Positions 49,153 to 57,776 of a stretch of DNA of 64,000 bases are shown one piece after another (position 1 is the stretch's first letter; every line of letters starts with the position of its first letter). Origin of the DNA: Crossiella sp. SN42 (GTDB lineage: Bacteria; Actinomycetota; Actinomycetes; Mycobacteriales; Pseudonocardiaceae); NCBI RefSeq assembly GCF_023897065.1, contig NZ_JAMHIV010000028.1, positions 1-64,000 on the forward strand, written 5' to 3'. Both the position numbers and the translations under genes were made by a program. The notes beneath the pieces were generated by a model. It had not been told where the DNA came from, ran no database searches, and worked only from the letters and a program-made list of their open reading frames with translations.

Positions 49153-51502
49153 GTCCCCAGGGTTCGGCGGGTGTGTTCGGGGTCACCGGCTTGATGGCCA
49201 GATCCGGACGCACGCCCTTGCGGTGCACCAGCACCTCCTCACCCCGGCGCAGCGCGATCTCGATGGCGCCGCCGCCCAGGTCCTTCCAGCGCTTGGGCAG
49301 GCCCCAGCGGTCCCTGATCACCAGCTCGCCCTCGATGCCCGGCCGCAGCAGGCACGGCGCACCGGCCTCGCTGCGCAGCCGCACCCACTGGGTCGCACCG
49401 CCGGAACGCTTGGCGGACAACAGGAACGCGCCCTCGGTGCGGAACTCGTGCAGCACCGCCTCCCGCCAGCCGGCCGGGACCGCGGGGAACACCCGGATCA
49501 CCCCGCCCCAGCTCTGGCAGAGCATGTCGTGCAGGGACTGGGCCGCCGACAGCGGCGTCTCGATCACCGGGCCGGACTCGGCGTACATGGTGTTCGGCTT
49601 GACGAAGCGGCGCAGCAGCTCACCCAGGTAGAACTCGGCCTTCTCGCCCCGGCCCATCTGCGCGGAGATCGAGGCCGCGCCGGTGAAGCTGTAGCCCTGC
49701 AGCGCGCCCTCGAAGCTGATCCAGTGCTCGAGCGAGGTCTCTATCAGTTTCCGGTGCTCCGGCTGCTCCCAGGTGACCTCGTAGAGCGGGTAGACCTGCA
49801 ACAGGTGCGAGTAGTGCCGGTGCGACTTCGCGAACGGCGCGCCCGCGCCGATCATGTAGCCGTTGGCGTCCACCGGGTAGTCGGCCAGCTTGGCCAGCAC
49901 CTCCCGCCAGCGCCCGGTCATCGGATCGGCCACCCGCAGGGTCTTGGCCGCCGCCAGCAACGTCTTGCAGCCCCAGCGCAGCAGGGCCAGGTCGTAGGTG
50001 CAGTCCGGCGCGTTGACCCCGTACTCCGGGGAGAAGGTGAACGGCAGGTGCAGCCGTCCGTCCGGGCCGGGGGTGAGGAAGTGCAGGTAGTACCGGATGG
50101 CGCCGCGCAGCAGCGGGAACAGCACCTCGCGCAGCAGGTGCTCGTCCATGGTGTGCCGGTAGGACAGCCACACGTTGTGCAGCGCCCAGACCAGGTTGCC
50201 GACCTCCGGCGTCGGCTCGGCCCGGCCGGGCACGCCGATGCCGTAGCCCGCGGTGCCGGTGCCGGATCCGTTGCGCAGGAACATGTCCGTGGTGCGCGGC
50301 ACGCCGTAGGAACCGTCCCGGTAGGCCGCGTCGACCTGCTCACGCAGCGCGTCCCGGTGCCGGTCCAGGCTGCGGGTGACCGCGTCCAGTTCCAGGTGGT
50401 TGGAGCCGTGGATCAGCCAGTACTCCAGCTGCACGTTGAGGTTCCACCAGGTGGCGGGCCAGGGCGTCGGTTCCAGCCACGGGCCGGTGGTGGCCATCAC
50501 CGGGGCGTCCGCGCGGGCCGCGGCGGCGATCTTGTAGAGCTGGATCCAGTAGAAGCTCTGCAACCGGGCGTCCGGCACGGACAGGAAGCTCTTGCGGTAG
50601 TACTCCCGCCACCAGCGCCGGTGGTCGCGGGCGAAGCCGTCGAGCGACGGGCTGACCGAGCGGACCGCGTGCAGCGCCCTGGCCCTGGGCGGGGTGCCGG
50701 GATGGGCCCAGGCCACGGTGGCGAACAGGGTGCGGCGGCTGCCCCTGCTCACCTCGCGCCAGGCGGTGACGTGGCCGCCGCCTGCCAGCAGCGGCTGCAC
50801 CGCGAGCCGGGTGTCGCTGTGCTGCTCCAGCACCGGGTCCGGGTTGGGCCGGAAACCCGGCGGCGCGGGCTTGTTGAAGCGCGGGTCGGTGCGCGGGCTG
50901 ATCGCCTTGGCCGGGTGGAAGGTCCAGGTCAGCTCGCGCTCGCCCGCGGTGAGTGTCAGCTCGACCGCGAGAATTGACCGTCCACTGTGGACGATCGCAC
51001 GCAGGGCGATGCTGCCCGCGGCGGTGGTGATGATGCCGCGCAGCTCGGCCTTGTCCAGGTCCAGCCGCCAGTCCACGCCGGTGATCGCGCCGACCGGGGT
51101 GAGCGCGAGGTGACCGATCGGGATGCGGGCCAGACCGAACAGCGCGCCGAACTCGGGCCGGTGGTCCTGCACCTCGGAGTGCTGCACGTTGAACCGGATG
51201 CTGTTGCCGCCGGGCGGGGCGTAGATGCCGGAGCCGAGGAAACCGTTGCCGAGGAACGGACCTTCGGCCCAGGTCGTGGGCAGTCTGCGCCAGCGCAGGT
51301 CGCTGCCGGCCAGGAACTCGGTCCAGCCGCGCTCGTCGGGGCCACCGACCCAGCCGCCCCCTGCCGAGCCGCTGCCCACGGCTTCGGCGGGGACGGCCGG
51401 GCCTGGTGCGCCCAGGGCGGCGGGTGCGGCCACCACACCCGCCACGCCGGCCAGCGCACCGCCCAGCAGCCCGCGCCGGGTCACCTCGCCCGCACCGTCC
51501 AT
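49136..51502 (-). CDS. Secreted GH95-like glycoside hydrolase
   Basis: 788 residues. It has a Tat signal (VTRRGLLGGALAGVAGVVAAP). The N-terminal beta-domain contains WAEGPFLGNGFLGSGIY. The (alpha/alpha)6 region has WWNLNVQLEYWLIHGSN, PFTFSPEYGVN and KSHRHYSHLLQVYPL, which align with GH95 alpha-L-fucosidase/galactosidase motifs (NxN, SPEN, HRHxSHL); the second Asn of NxN seems to be Gln. It probably cleaves plant or host glycans outside the cell. The last codons (GRAW, stop) lie inside the MITE-like element. ATG 51502 has AGAGGGG upstream; an earlier in-frame start (51535) is less likely. Confidence 0.78.
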   Translation of the reverse strand: MDGAGEVTRRGLLGGALAGVAGVVAAPAALGAPGPAVPAEAVGSGSAGGGWVGGPDERGWTEFLAGSDLRWRRLPTTWAEGPFLGNGFLGSGIYAPPGGNSIRFNVQHSEVQDHRPEFGALFGLARIPIGHLALTPVGAITGVDWRLDLDKAELRGIITTAAGSIALRAIVHSGRSILAVELTLTAGERELTWTFHPAKAISPRTDPRFNKPAPPGFRPNPDPVLEQHSDTRLAVQPLLAGGGHVTAWREVSRGSRRTLFATVAWAHPGTPPRARALHAVRSVSPSLDGFARDHRRWWREYYRKSFLSVPDARLQSFYWIQLYKIAAAARADAPVMATTGPWLEPTPWPATWWNLNVQLEYWLIHGSNHLELDAVTRSLDRHRDALREQVDAAYRDGSYGVPRTTDMFLRNGSGTGTAGYGIGVPGRAEPTPEVGNLVWALHNVWLSYRHTMDEHLLREVLFPLLRGAIRYYLHFLTPGPDGRLHLPFTFSPEYGVNAPDCTYDLALLRWGCKTLLAAAKTLRVADPMTGRWREVLAKLADYPVDANGYMIGAGAPFAKSHRHYSHLLQVYPLYEVTWEQPEHRKLIETSLEHWISFEGALQGYSFTGAASISAQMGRGEKAEFYLGELLRRFVKPNTMYAESGPVIETPLSAAQSLHDMLCQSWGGVIRVFPAVPAGWREAVLHEFRTEGAFLLSAKRSGGATQWVRLRSEAGAPCLLRPGIEGELVIRDRWGLPKRWKDLGGGAIEIALRRGEEVLVHRKGVRPDLAIKPVTPNTPAEPWGLGRAW
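50980..50992. repeat. Dispersed palindrome GTCCACTGTGGAC, copy 5
   Basis: Inside the GH95-like gene, where it is read on the other strand and in another frame (V-H-S-G) than the copies encoding S-T-V-D. Confidence 0.7.
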
Positions 51503-51735
51503 CCCAGCACCCCTCTGTGCAATGGGTAAGCGCATTCATCGGATCTCTACCGTCGAACCTAGGAAGAATCCCGATACCTGGTCAAGGGCAACCGGCTAGT
51601 ACACCGACCTTTGGCCAGGTTTTTGCGTCCATTCACTGAATGGCCACCACCGAACGGACCCTGCCCGCCCGCCGCGTGCGCCTCCTAGCGTCGGAGTCCT
51701 CATGCCCCCTGCACATGAGGTGGAAGGAACTTCCG

Positions 51736-52605
51736 ATGAAGCTCACCCGCTTGTTCGCCCTTGGCGCCTGCGCCGCCGCGCTGGCCGTGATCCCGGTCAG
51801 CCAGGCCGCCGCCAGTCCCACCCAGGAGGTGTCCGCGCAGCAGACCGCTGACTACTGGACGCCGGAGCGGATCAAGGACGCGCTGAACAACCCGATGCCC
51901 ATGCCCGGCCCGGACATGAGCAGCACCGGCGGCCTGTCCGCCGCCGGGCCGCAGGCGACCATCCAGCCGGTCCCCGGCCCGTACACCACCGAGAAGATGC
52001 GCAGCCAGGGCCGGCTGCTGTTCACCACCGGCGGCCGCAACTCCAGCTGCTCGGCCACCTCGGTGGTCGCGGCCAACAAGAACCTGGTCTGGACCGCGGC
52101 GCACTGCCTGCAGTACGGCGGCAACACCTCGGCGAACGTGACCTTCCTGCCCGCGTACCTGAACAACGCCCGTCCCTACGGCACCTGGCCGGCCGCCAAG
52201 CTGCACATCCCGGCGCGGTGGACCTCCAGCAGCCAGCGGGACTTCGCCTACGACTACGCGGCCTTCACCGTGACCCCGCAGGCGGGCAAGAGCCTGACCG
52301 ACACCGTCGGCGCGAAGAGCATCGTGTTCAACGACAAGCGCGCCCAGCAGTCCACCCTCTACGGCTACCCGGCCGAGTCCCCGTACACCGGTCAGCAGAG
52401 CTACAACTGCGGCGGCCAGGCCCGCGTGCAGACCTATGACGCGACGCTGGCCTGCAACGGCATCGGTGGCCAGAGCGGTGGCGCGTGGCTCAACGCCAAC
52501 GACCAGATCTGGGCGGTGAACAGCCGTTCCGACCGGCGCACCACCACCTGGGGCACGCTGTTCGACAGCAACGCGCAGACCTTCTACAACCAGGTCCAGG
52601 CCTGA
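51736..52605 (+). CDS. Secreted trypsin-like/V8-like serine protease
   Basis: 289 residues. A signal peptide (about 1-28) and a probable propeptide (to about residue 95) precede a chymotrypsin-fold domain. Triad: His in VWTAAHCLQYGG, Asp in FAYDYAAFTV and Ser in GIGGQSGGAWLN (GQSGG instead of GDSGG). Cys pairs flank the His loop and the C-terminal half. The arrangement resembles glutamyl endopeptidase-like extracellular proteases of actinomycetes. ATG 51736 follows GGAAGGAA at good distance. A strong stem-loop follows the stop. Two SSI-like inhibitors encoded 3 kb away could restrain it. Confidence 0.88.
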   Translation: MKLTRLFALGACAAALAVIPVSQAAASPTQEVSAQQTADYWTPERIKDALNNPMPMPGPDMSSTGGLSAAGPQATIQPVPGPYTTEKMRSQGRLLFTTGGRNSSCSATSVVAANKNLVWTAAHCLQYGGNTSANVTFLPAYLNNARPYGTWPAAKLHIPARWTSSSQRDFAYDYAAFTVTPQAGKSLTDTVGAKSIVFNDKRAQQSTLYGYPAESPYTGQQSYNCGGQARVQTYDATLACNGIGGQSGGAWLNANDQIWAVNSRSDRRTTTWGTLFDSNAQTFYNQVQA

Positions 52606-52618
52606 CCTGAGAACTAGC

Positions 52619-52655
52619 TCGGGCGGTGTGCCCGTTGCCCTGGCACACCGCCCGA
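52619..52655 (+). terminator. Stem-loop terminator after the serine protease
   Basis: Perfect 14-base inverted repeat (52619-52632 with 52642-52655) around a 9-base loop, 13 bases after the stop codon. It lacks a T-run. Confidence 0.75.
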
Positions 52656-52772
52656 ACTTCCCCTCGAACTTGCTCCCACCCAGCCAGGCCGCCCCGTCCC
52701 CCCGGGCGGCGCGACCTGGCCTCAGCTTCTCGCATCCGCGCAACGCCCAACACCTCGTTCTAGGGTGTTGCG

Positions 52773-53132
52773 GTGACCTCGCGACGCTGGCCCCGCGGTG
52801 TGTACGACGCGGGTTCGGAGCCCGATCCGCGCTTCACCCTGGCCAACGAGCGCACCTTCCTCGCCTGGATCCGCACCTCCCTCGCCCTGATGGCCGGCGG
52901 GGTGGCGGTGGAGGCGGTCGGCCAGCCCGGCCACGGTCCGGTGCGCACCGTGCTGGCGGTGGCGCTGCTGCTCGCGGGCGTGCTGTGCGCGGGCGTGGCC
53001 TTCTTCCGCTGGGCCGCGGCCGAACGTGCCATGCGGCTGGGCCTGCCGCTGCCCGGATCGGTCCTGCTGCCGCTGCTGGGCGCGGTACTGGTGCTGGCCG
53101 GGCTGGCCGCGGTGCTGCTGGTGCTGCTGTGA
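52773..53132 (+). CDS. DUF202 membrane protein 1 (YidH-like)
   Basis: 119 residues. Starts with the DUF202 signature RFTLANERTFLAWIRTSLALMAGG, followed by three membrane helices. The family has been tied to small membrane proteins of unknown function, often in pairs. GTG 52773 is placed by the signature and by a TAGGGT box (52761-52766) 6 bases upstream, indicating leaderless transcription. The stop overlaps the GTG of the second DUF202 gene by 4 bases, so the two are coupled and probably form a heteromer. Confidence 0.85.
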   Translation: MTSRRWPRGVYDAGSEPDPRFTLANERTFLAWIRTSLALMAGGVAVEAVGQPGHGPVRTVLAVALLLAGVLCAGVAFFRWAAAERAMRLGLPLPGSVLLPLLGAVLVLAGLAAVLLVLL

Positions 53133-53446
53133 TCGACCCCGGCCTGCAACCCGAACGCACCGTGCTGGCCTGGCGGCGCACCCTGCTGGCCTTCCTGGGC
53201 GCGAGCCTGGTGCTGGTCCGGCTGGCCGCGCACCGGAGTCCGGCGCTGGCCGCGGGCATCGTGCTGGTCGCCGGGCCGGTGGCCGGGCTGGTCAGCTGGG
53301 ACCTGCGGCGGCGGTACCGCCTCGTCCGGGCCGACCTGCCGGGGTCGGCCCGCCGGTGGGACGGGCGGCTGCCGCTGTGGACCAGCCTGTTCGCCGCGCT
53401 GCTCGGCCTCGGCGCGGTGCTCTACGTGCTCAGCGGCCCGCGATGA
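53129..53446 (+). CDS. DUF202 membrane protein 2
   Basis: 105 residues from GTG 53129, which overlaps the stop of the first DUF202 gene by 4 bases. It opens with GLQPERTVLAWRRTLLAFLG, the short DUF202 signature, then two further hydrophobic helices and an Arg-rich loop. Function is unknown; it is co-translated with its partner. The last 17 bases overlap the convergent glycosyltransferase gene. The same span also has a long open frame in other phases, but the signature and coupling fix this one. Confidence 0.82.
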   Translation: MIDPGLQPERTVLAWRRTLLAFLGASLVLVRLAAHRSPALAAGIVLVAGPVAGLVSWDLRRRYRLVRADLPGSARRWDGRLPLWTSLFAALLGLGAVLYVLSGPR

Positions 53447-54530
53447 CCTCCAGGTGCGGCACCAGTTCCGCCGGGCTGGGCAGGGCCGCGATCTCCTCCT
53501 GGACCTCGGCCACCGCGGTCTTGAGCTCGGCGTCGTGCAGCAGTCCGGCCAGCTGCGCCGAGGTCACCCCGCTGTGCTCGGCGACCAGGCCGACACCGCG
53601 CTTGGCCACCAGGTCGGCGTTGATGAACTGGTCCGCGCCGTAGGGCATCAGCAGCTGCGGGATCCCGGCCACCAGCGCGGTCAGCGTGCTGCCGGAGCCG
53701 CCGTGGTGCACGGCCGCGTCGCTGCGCGCGAGCAGCGCGGTCAGCGGCAGGTAGTCGATCACCCTGGCGTGCTCGGGCAGCTCCAGCGCGGAGAGGTCCC
53801 ACGGTCCGGCGGCCAGCACCAGCTCGGCGTCCAGGCCCTGTGCCGCATCAAGAATTCTGTGCCACGGGCTCAGGTCCGCGCTGCCCTGGTCGACGGTGCC
53901 CATGGTGACCACGATCCGCGGCCGCTCCCTCGGCTGGTCCAGCCAGGCTGGCAGCACCGCGCCGCCGTTGTAGGGCACGTACCTGGTGCTGATGCCCTTG
54001 AGGCCGCCGTGCATGCTCGGCGGGGCCAGGTCCAGCGCGGTCTCCGGCACCGCCAGTGGCTCGCCGAGGTTGGCGTGGATCAGCTCGATCAGCCCGTGCC
54101 CGCCGCTGAAGCCGAACCCGTGTGCCACACAGGGGATGCCGAGCTTGGCGGCGATGATCGGACCGGTCGCGTCGCACAGCTCGTAGACCACCAGGTCGGG
54201 CTGCCACAGCCGGGCCTGGCGCAGCGACTCGGCCAGCATCAGCTCCGCGAACAGCGCGAAGTACCGGCCGGCCAGCGCGATGGTGTCCGGCCGGGACTGC
54301 TCGTCGAGCTCCGGCTCGGGTTCGGCGGCGACCAGGCGGGCGATCTCGGCGTCCAGGTCCACTCCTGGCGCGGCCTCGACCACGGTCAGGCCCGCGTTCG
54401 CGGCCGCGGTGGCCGCGGAGCCGGTGGTGGCCACCCGCACCTCGTGCCCGGCGGCCCGGAGCGCCCATGCGGTGGAGATCAGCGGGAAGAGGTGACCGAG
54501 ACCAGGGGTGCTTGTCAGCAGAACGCGCAT
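53430..54530 (-). CDS. GT1 macrolide-type glycosyltransferase A
   Basis: 366 residues, GT-B fold of the EryCIII/DesVII and macrolide-inactivating kind. The N-terminus is MRVLLTSTPGLGHLFPLIST. The nucleotide-sugar site in the C-domain includes IVVTMGTVDQG and AAVHHGGSGSTLTALVAGIPQ, then MPYGADQFINADLV. It transfers a sugar from an NDP-sugar to a hydroxyl of a natural product or antibiotic. Donor and acceptor are unknown; no deoxysugar genes lie nearby. ATG 54530 is fixed by the conserved MRVL start. A decayed copy and a second intact copy follow upstream in the same direction. Confidence 0.9.
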   Translation of the reverse strand: MRVLLTSTPGLGHLFPLISTAWALRAAGHEVRVATTGSAATAAANAGLTVVEAAPGVDLDAEIARLVAAEPEPELDEQSRPDTIALAGRYFALFAELMLAESLRQARLWQPDLVVYELCDATGPIIAAKLGIPCVAHGFGFSGGHGLIELIHANLGEPLAVPETALDLAPPSMHGGLKGISTRYVPYNGGAVLPAWLDQPRERPRIVVTMGTVDQGSADLSPWHRILDAAQGLDAELVLAAGPWDLSALELPEHARVIDYLPLTALLARSDAAVHHGGSGSTLTALVAGIPQLLMPYGADQFINADLVAKRGVGLVAEHSGVTSAQLAGLLHDAELKTAVAEVQEEIAALPSPAELVPHLEVIAGR

Positions 54531-54543
54531 GCCACCAACATAC

Positions 54544-54918
54544 TCAAGTTTGAGCAATGGCCGCCAGGGCCAGCACCAGTTCCGCCGGGCTGGGCATCGC
54601 GTCCAGTTCGGCCCGCACCTCCGCGATCGCGGTCCGGATCGCCACGTCGTGCAGCAGCCGGTGCAGCTGGTCCGCGGTCACGCCGACGCCCTCCGCGGTC
54701 AGTCCCGCGCCGGTGTCCCCGGCCGCGGCCAGGATGCTCCGCCACGGCTCCTCGTCCATGGCCAGCACCGTGCCCATGGTGACCACGATCCGCGGCCGTT
54801 CCCGTGGCCGGGGTGGCCAGCTCCGCTGCCGGACGGCCTCGTCGCTGATCAGCTCGGTGATCCTGGCGAACCGCCTGGCCACTCCCCGGTCGCGGCCCCG
54901 GCGGCGGGCGGCCCCCAA
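54544..54918 (-). pseudogene. Internally deleted glycosyltransferase remnant
   Basis: A 124-codon open frame whose pieces align in order with the two full-length neighbours. FARITELISDEAVRQRSW matches the region before the QPDLVV strand, then RPRERPRIVVTMGT follows directly (about 90 residues missing). WRSILAAAGDTGAGL then joins to EGVGVTADQLHRLLHD, dropping about 80 residues that include the HHGGSGST nucleotide site. The C-terminal AMPSPAELVLALAAIA is intact. Both joins keep frame. Without N-domain and donor site it cannot be a working glycosyltransferase. It could still be translated, since no frameshift or stop interrupts it. Confidence 0.82.
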
Positions 54919-54949
54919 GGACGCCCGCCCGCCGGAACCATTCAGGGGG

Positions 54950-56089
54950 TCAGTGTCCCGCGATCTCCACCAGCCGCGGCACCAGCGCGGCCGGGCTGGG
55001 CATCGCGGCCATCTCCGCCCGCACCTCGGCCACGGTGGCCTTGAGCTTCTCGTCGTGCAGCAGGCGGTGCAGCTGCTCGCCGGTGACGCCCTCGTGCTCG
55101 GCGCTCAGGCCCGCGCCGCGCTTGTCGATCCGCTCGGCGTTGTAGAACTGGTCCGCGCCCTGCGGCACGATCAGCTGGGTCACGCCGGAGGCCACCGCGG
55201 TGAGCGTGCTGCCCGAGCCGCCGTGGTGCACCAGCGCGTCGCAGACCGGCAGCAGCGCGCTCAGCGGCACGTACTCGATCACCCTGGCGTGCGCGGGCAG
55301 GTCGAGGCCGGACAGGTCGGTGGACCCGGCGGCCAGCACCAGCTCGGCGTCGGCCTCGGCGGCCGCGTCCAGGATGGCCCGCCACGGGCCGAGGCCGACC
55401 ATGACCGCCATCGCGGTGCCCATGGTGATCACGATCCGCGGCCGCTCCTTGGGCCCGGAGAGCCATTCCGGCAGCACCGCGCCGCCGTTGTAGGCGACGT
55501 AGCGGGTGCTGATGCCGTTGAGCTCGCCCTCCAGGCTCGGCGGGGCCAGGTCGATCGCGGTCACCGGGTCGGCGAGGCCGTCGATGCCCAGCCGGTCGAA
55601 GGTGCCGCCGAGGTTGGGCAGCATCCCCTCGAACAGGTCGCTGGCGTTGGTCAGGCCAAAACCGTGCTGCACGCAGGGGATGCCGAGCTTGGCGGCCACC
55701 ATCGGGCCGACCGCGTCGGTCAGGTCGTAGACGACCAGGTCCGGCTGCCACAGCTGGGCCTGGCGGATGGTCTCGTCAGTGGCCAGGTCGGCCATGTGGG
55801 CGAACATGAAGCCCGCGTGGGCCATGATGTCGGGCCGCGGCTGGCCGGGCTGGGCGGCCGGCATGCCTTCGTCGCCGAAGCGCTCCTTCATCACGCGCTG
55901 GACCTCGACCTCCCAGTCGACGCCGGGAGACGACTCGACCACGGTGAGGCCCGCGTTGGCCGCGGCGGTGGCCGCGCCGCCGGTGGTGGCGACCCGCACC
56001 TCGTGCCCGGCCGCGCGCAGCGCCCAGGCGGTGGGGATCATCGGGAACAGGTGGCCGAGCCCGGCCGAGCTGGTGAACAGGACGCGCAT
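54950..56089 (-). CDS. GT1 macrolide-type glycosyltransferase B
   Basis: 379 residues, paralogue of glycosyltransferase A. MRVLFTSSAGLGHLFPMIPT starts the N-domain. The C-domain shows PRIVITMGTAMAV, DALVHHGGSGSTLTAVASG and VPQGADQFYNAERIDKRGAG, all conserved for NDP-sugar binding. It carries an extra N-domain insertion (RVMKERFGDEGMPAAQ) relative to A. ATG 56089 has GGGAGG at good distance. It is the first gene of the tandem set. A - strand terminator-like hairpin lies 165 bases upstream of its start and might attenuate its leader. Confidence 0.9.
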   Translation of the reverse strand: MRVLFTSSAGLGHLFPMIPTAWALRAAGHEVRVATTGGAATAAANAGLTVVESSPGVDWEVEVQRVMKERFGDEGMPAAQPGQPRPDIMAHAGFMFAHMADLATDETIRQAQLWQPDLVVYDLTDAVGPMVAAKLGIPCVQHGFGLTNASDLFEGMLPNLGGTFDRLGIDGLADPVTAIDLAPPSLEGELNGISTRYVAYNGGAVLPEWLSGPKERPRIVITMGTAMAVMVGLGPWRAILDAAAEADAELVLAAGSTDLSGLDLPAHARVIEYVPLSALLPVCDALVHHGGSGSTLTAVASGVTQLIVPQGADQFYNAERIDKRGAGLSAEHEGVTGEQLHRLLHDEKLKATVAEVRAEMAAMPSPAALVPRLVEIAGH

Positions 56090-56125
56090 GTTTCCTCCCA
56101 GTGGTCGATCACCCTCCCTGCCCAT

Positions 56126-56562
56126 CTAACTCGCCTACCAAGAATCTTGTCGAGTGAGATAAATCAGGAACACGGAACGAACTGGTTGTGACCGGACAGG
56201 GTCACTCTGACGAGGGATTGCGCGAAGTGGACCAACCGAAAAGTTGATCAGACAAAAAGGGGCGGCCCGCTCAACCGGCCTGGGGGTCACCGGGAGCGAG
56301 CCGCCGACATCAGTCTACGCGGACCGGCAAGTAGGTCACGACCACCCCTCGGATACTTCCGCGCTCGCTGTCAGCACGAGTGCAGGCAATCGAGTGACCC
56401 CACCGGCAACTGAGTGATTTCGCTGGTGGGGACTCCATGACAGCCCGTACTCGGCCGATTACTCCTCCATGCCCAAGCCCAGTGCGCCGAACGCGGTCAC
56501 CTCGCGGTTCGCGGCGCTGCGGCCGAGGTCAGCAAGGCCTTTCCGGGGCAGGGCCACCGCCC
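56126..56562. other. 437-base gene-free stretch
   Basis: No gene is supported here. It contains promoter DNA of glycosyltransferase B on the left and of the small WWVE-type gene on the right. Its only clear structure is the - strand terminator-like hairpin at 56254-56305. Confidence 0.5.
56254..56305 (-). terminator. Minus-strand terminator without an assigned gene
   Basis: On the - strand, 56305-56294 pairs with 56272-56261 (12 bp, one wobble), followed by CC and TTTTT (56258-56254). No - strand gene lies upstream of it within the window, because everything from 56563 to the end is + strand. It may be a leader attenuator for glycosyltransferase B or the end of a small RNA. Confidence 0.6.
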
Positions 56563-56820
56563 ATGGGTGAACCACGCTGGTGGGTGGAATGTGATGACCC
56601 CTTCGGGCGGGCGCGGTCGGTGACCCTGCTCGCCGAACCGGACTCAGTGTTACTCATCACACCGCCGGGGGAGACCGCTGTCCTGTCCGCGACGCAGACC
56701 AGGGCGCTGGACGCGGCACTGGACAACGCGCTGGCGAGGTCCTCCCCCGCGAGAAGAGGAGACGACCAGGATGGACGACGTGCTGCGCCAGGCAGTGCTG
56801 GACCGGCTCGCCCTGCTTGA
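56563..56820 (+). CDS. Small conserved Pseudonocardiales-type protein
   Basis: 85 residues from ATG 56563. The visible sequence [19 protein letters not shown], followed by [22 protein letters not shown], gives two beta hairpins and a C-terminal helix ([13 protein letters not shown]). I recognise this small protein type as recurring upstream of the larger gene that follows, but know no function. It overlaps that gene by 50 bases. Earlier in-frame starts (56437) would add low-complexity residues and are not supported. No signal peptide is visible. Confidence 0.6.
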   Translation: MGEPRWWVECDDPFGRARSVTLLAEPDSVLLITPPGETAVLSATQTRALDAALDNALARSSPARRGDDQDGRRAAPGSAGPARPA

Positions 56821-57679
56821 CCAACTGGCCGAGGAGGGCGACGCCAACTCGCTGTTGCCACTGGCGCGCACGGAGCTCCAGCGCCTGGCCGAGGGCTGGC
56901 GGCTGCTGCTGACCGTGCACCAGCCGGACGCCGACGGCCGCTGCAAGGCCTGCCCCGGCGGGTTCCTCGGCCGGAGCAGGCGCTGGCCCTGCCAGCTGTG
57001 GCTGACCGCGCACCGGCACCTGATCAACGACGGCGCCGGCCACCGCGAACGCCGGATCGCCCGCCGCAACCCGTTCAGCCGCAAGGCCCCGCGCGCCACG
57101 CCGCCGGCGGCGCAGATCCCGCCGGACGTGCTGGCCGCGCTGGCCGAGCAGGCGGCCCCGCCACTGCCCCGGCGCGGCACCTCGCCGCCGGGGGCCATCC
57201 CGCCGTACCGGGGGCACAGCGGCACCATCACGCCGGAGACCACGCCGCCGCTGACCGGGACCATGCCGCCGGGCGCGTTCGCCCCGCTGCCCGCCCCGGG
57301 CGCTGCCGAGCCGGTGCGCAACGGCGCCACGCTGACCGGCACCGCGCCCCCCGGCGTGCTCGAACCGGTCGGCGCGGGCGAGGCCGTCCAGTCCATCGCG
57401 CCGCCGGTGATCGGCGCGGTCACCGTGGCCCCGGCCGGCGCCTGCGCAGCCACCCAGCCGCCCGTGCCACCGGAGACCGCGGCCGAGGTGACCACCGAGA
57501 TCCCGCGGATCCGGCTCACCCTGCCCAGCGAGCTCGACCCCGAGCTGCTCGAACAGCTCAGCTCCACCCTCGACCCGGACCGCGCGACGCCGGTGGAGAC
57601 CACCGACCCCGGCATCCACCGGGCGGCCGTGGTCGAGCGCGAGCCCACCCTGCCGCGGATCCGCCAGCGCCCCGTGTAA
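56771..57679 (+). CDS. Conserved actinobacterial protein with Cys-rich motif and Pro-rich tail
   Basis: 302 residues. An N-terminal helical region ([20 protein letters not shown] to [14 protein letters not shown]) is followed by a metal-site-like stretch [20 protein letters not shown] and AHRHLI, then a long Pro/Ala/Thr-rich tail (about 100-290). The Cys spacing CxxC plus C plus His suggests a small zinc site. Function is unknown. It overlaps the preceding small gene by 50 bases. ATG 56771 has AAGAGGAGACG upstream. It ends 98 bases before the ABC transporter operon and is not clearly part of it. Confidence 0.65.
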   Translation: MDDVLRQAVLDRLALLDQLAEEGDANSLLPLARTELQRLAEGWRLLLTVHQPDADGRCKACPGGFLGRSRRWPCQLWLTAHRHLINDGAGHRERRIARRNPFSRKAPRATPPAAQIPPDVLAALAEQAAPPLPRRGTSPPGAIPPYRGHSGTITPETTPPLTGTMPPGAFAPLPAPGAAEPVRNGATLTGTAPPGVLEPVGAGEAVQSIAPPVIGAVTVAPAGACAATQPPVPPETAAEVTTEIPRIRLTLPSELDPELLEQLSSTLDPDRATPVETTDPGIHRAAVVEREPTLPRIRQRPV

Positions 57680-57776
57680 CCGGTCACTCCAGGAGCCACG
57701 TGGTCGGCATCCGGCCACGCGAACGCGACGAATGCGGCAGTATTGCGGCCGTACCCCGTGGCACCTGGAGGAACGC

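Noticed and set aside
53430-56089. The glycosyltransferase region as part of a complete glycosylated natural-product cluster
   Set aside because: No deoxysugar, PKS or NRPS genes lie within reach in the window, so only resistance-type or tailoring glycosyltransferases can be claimed.
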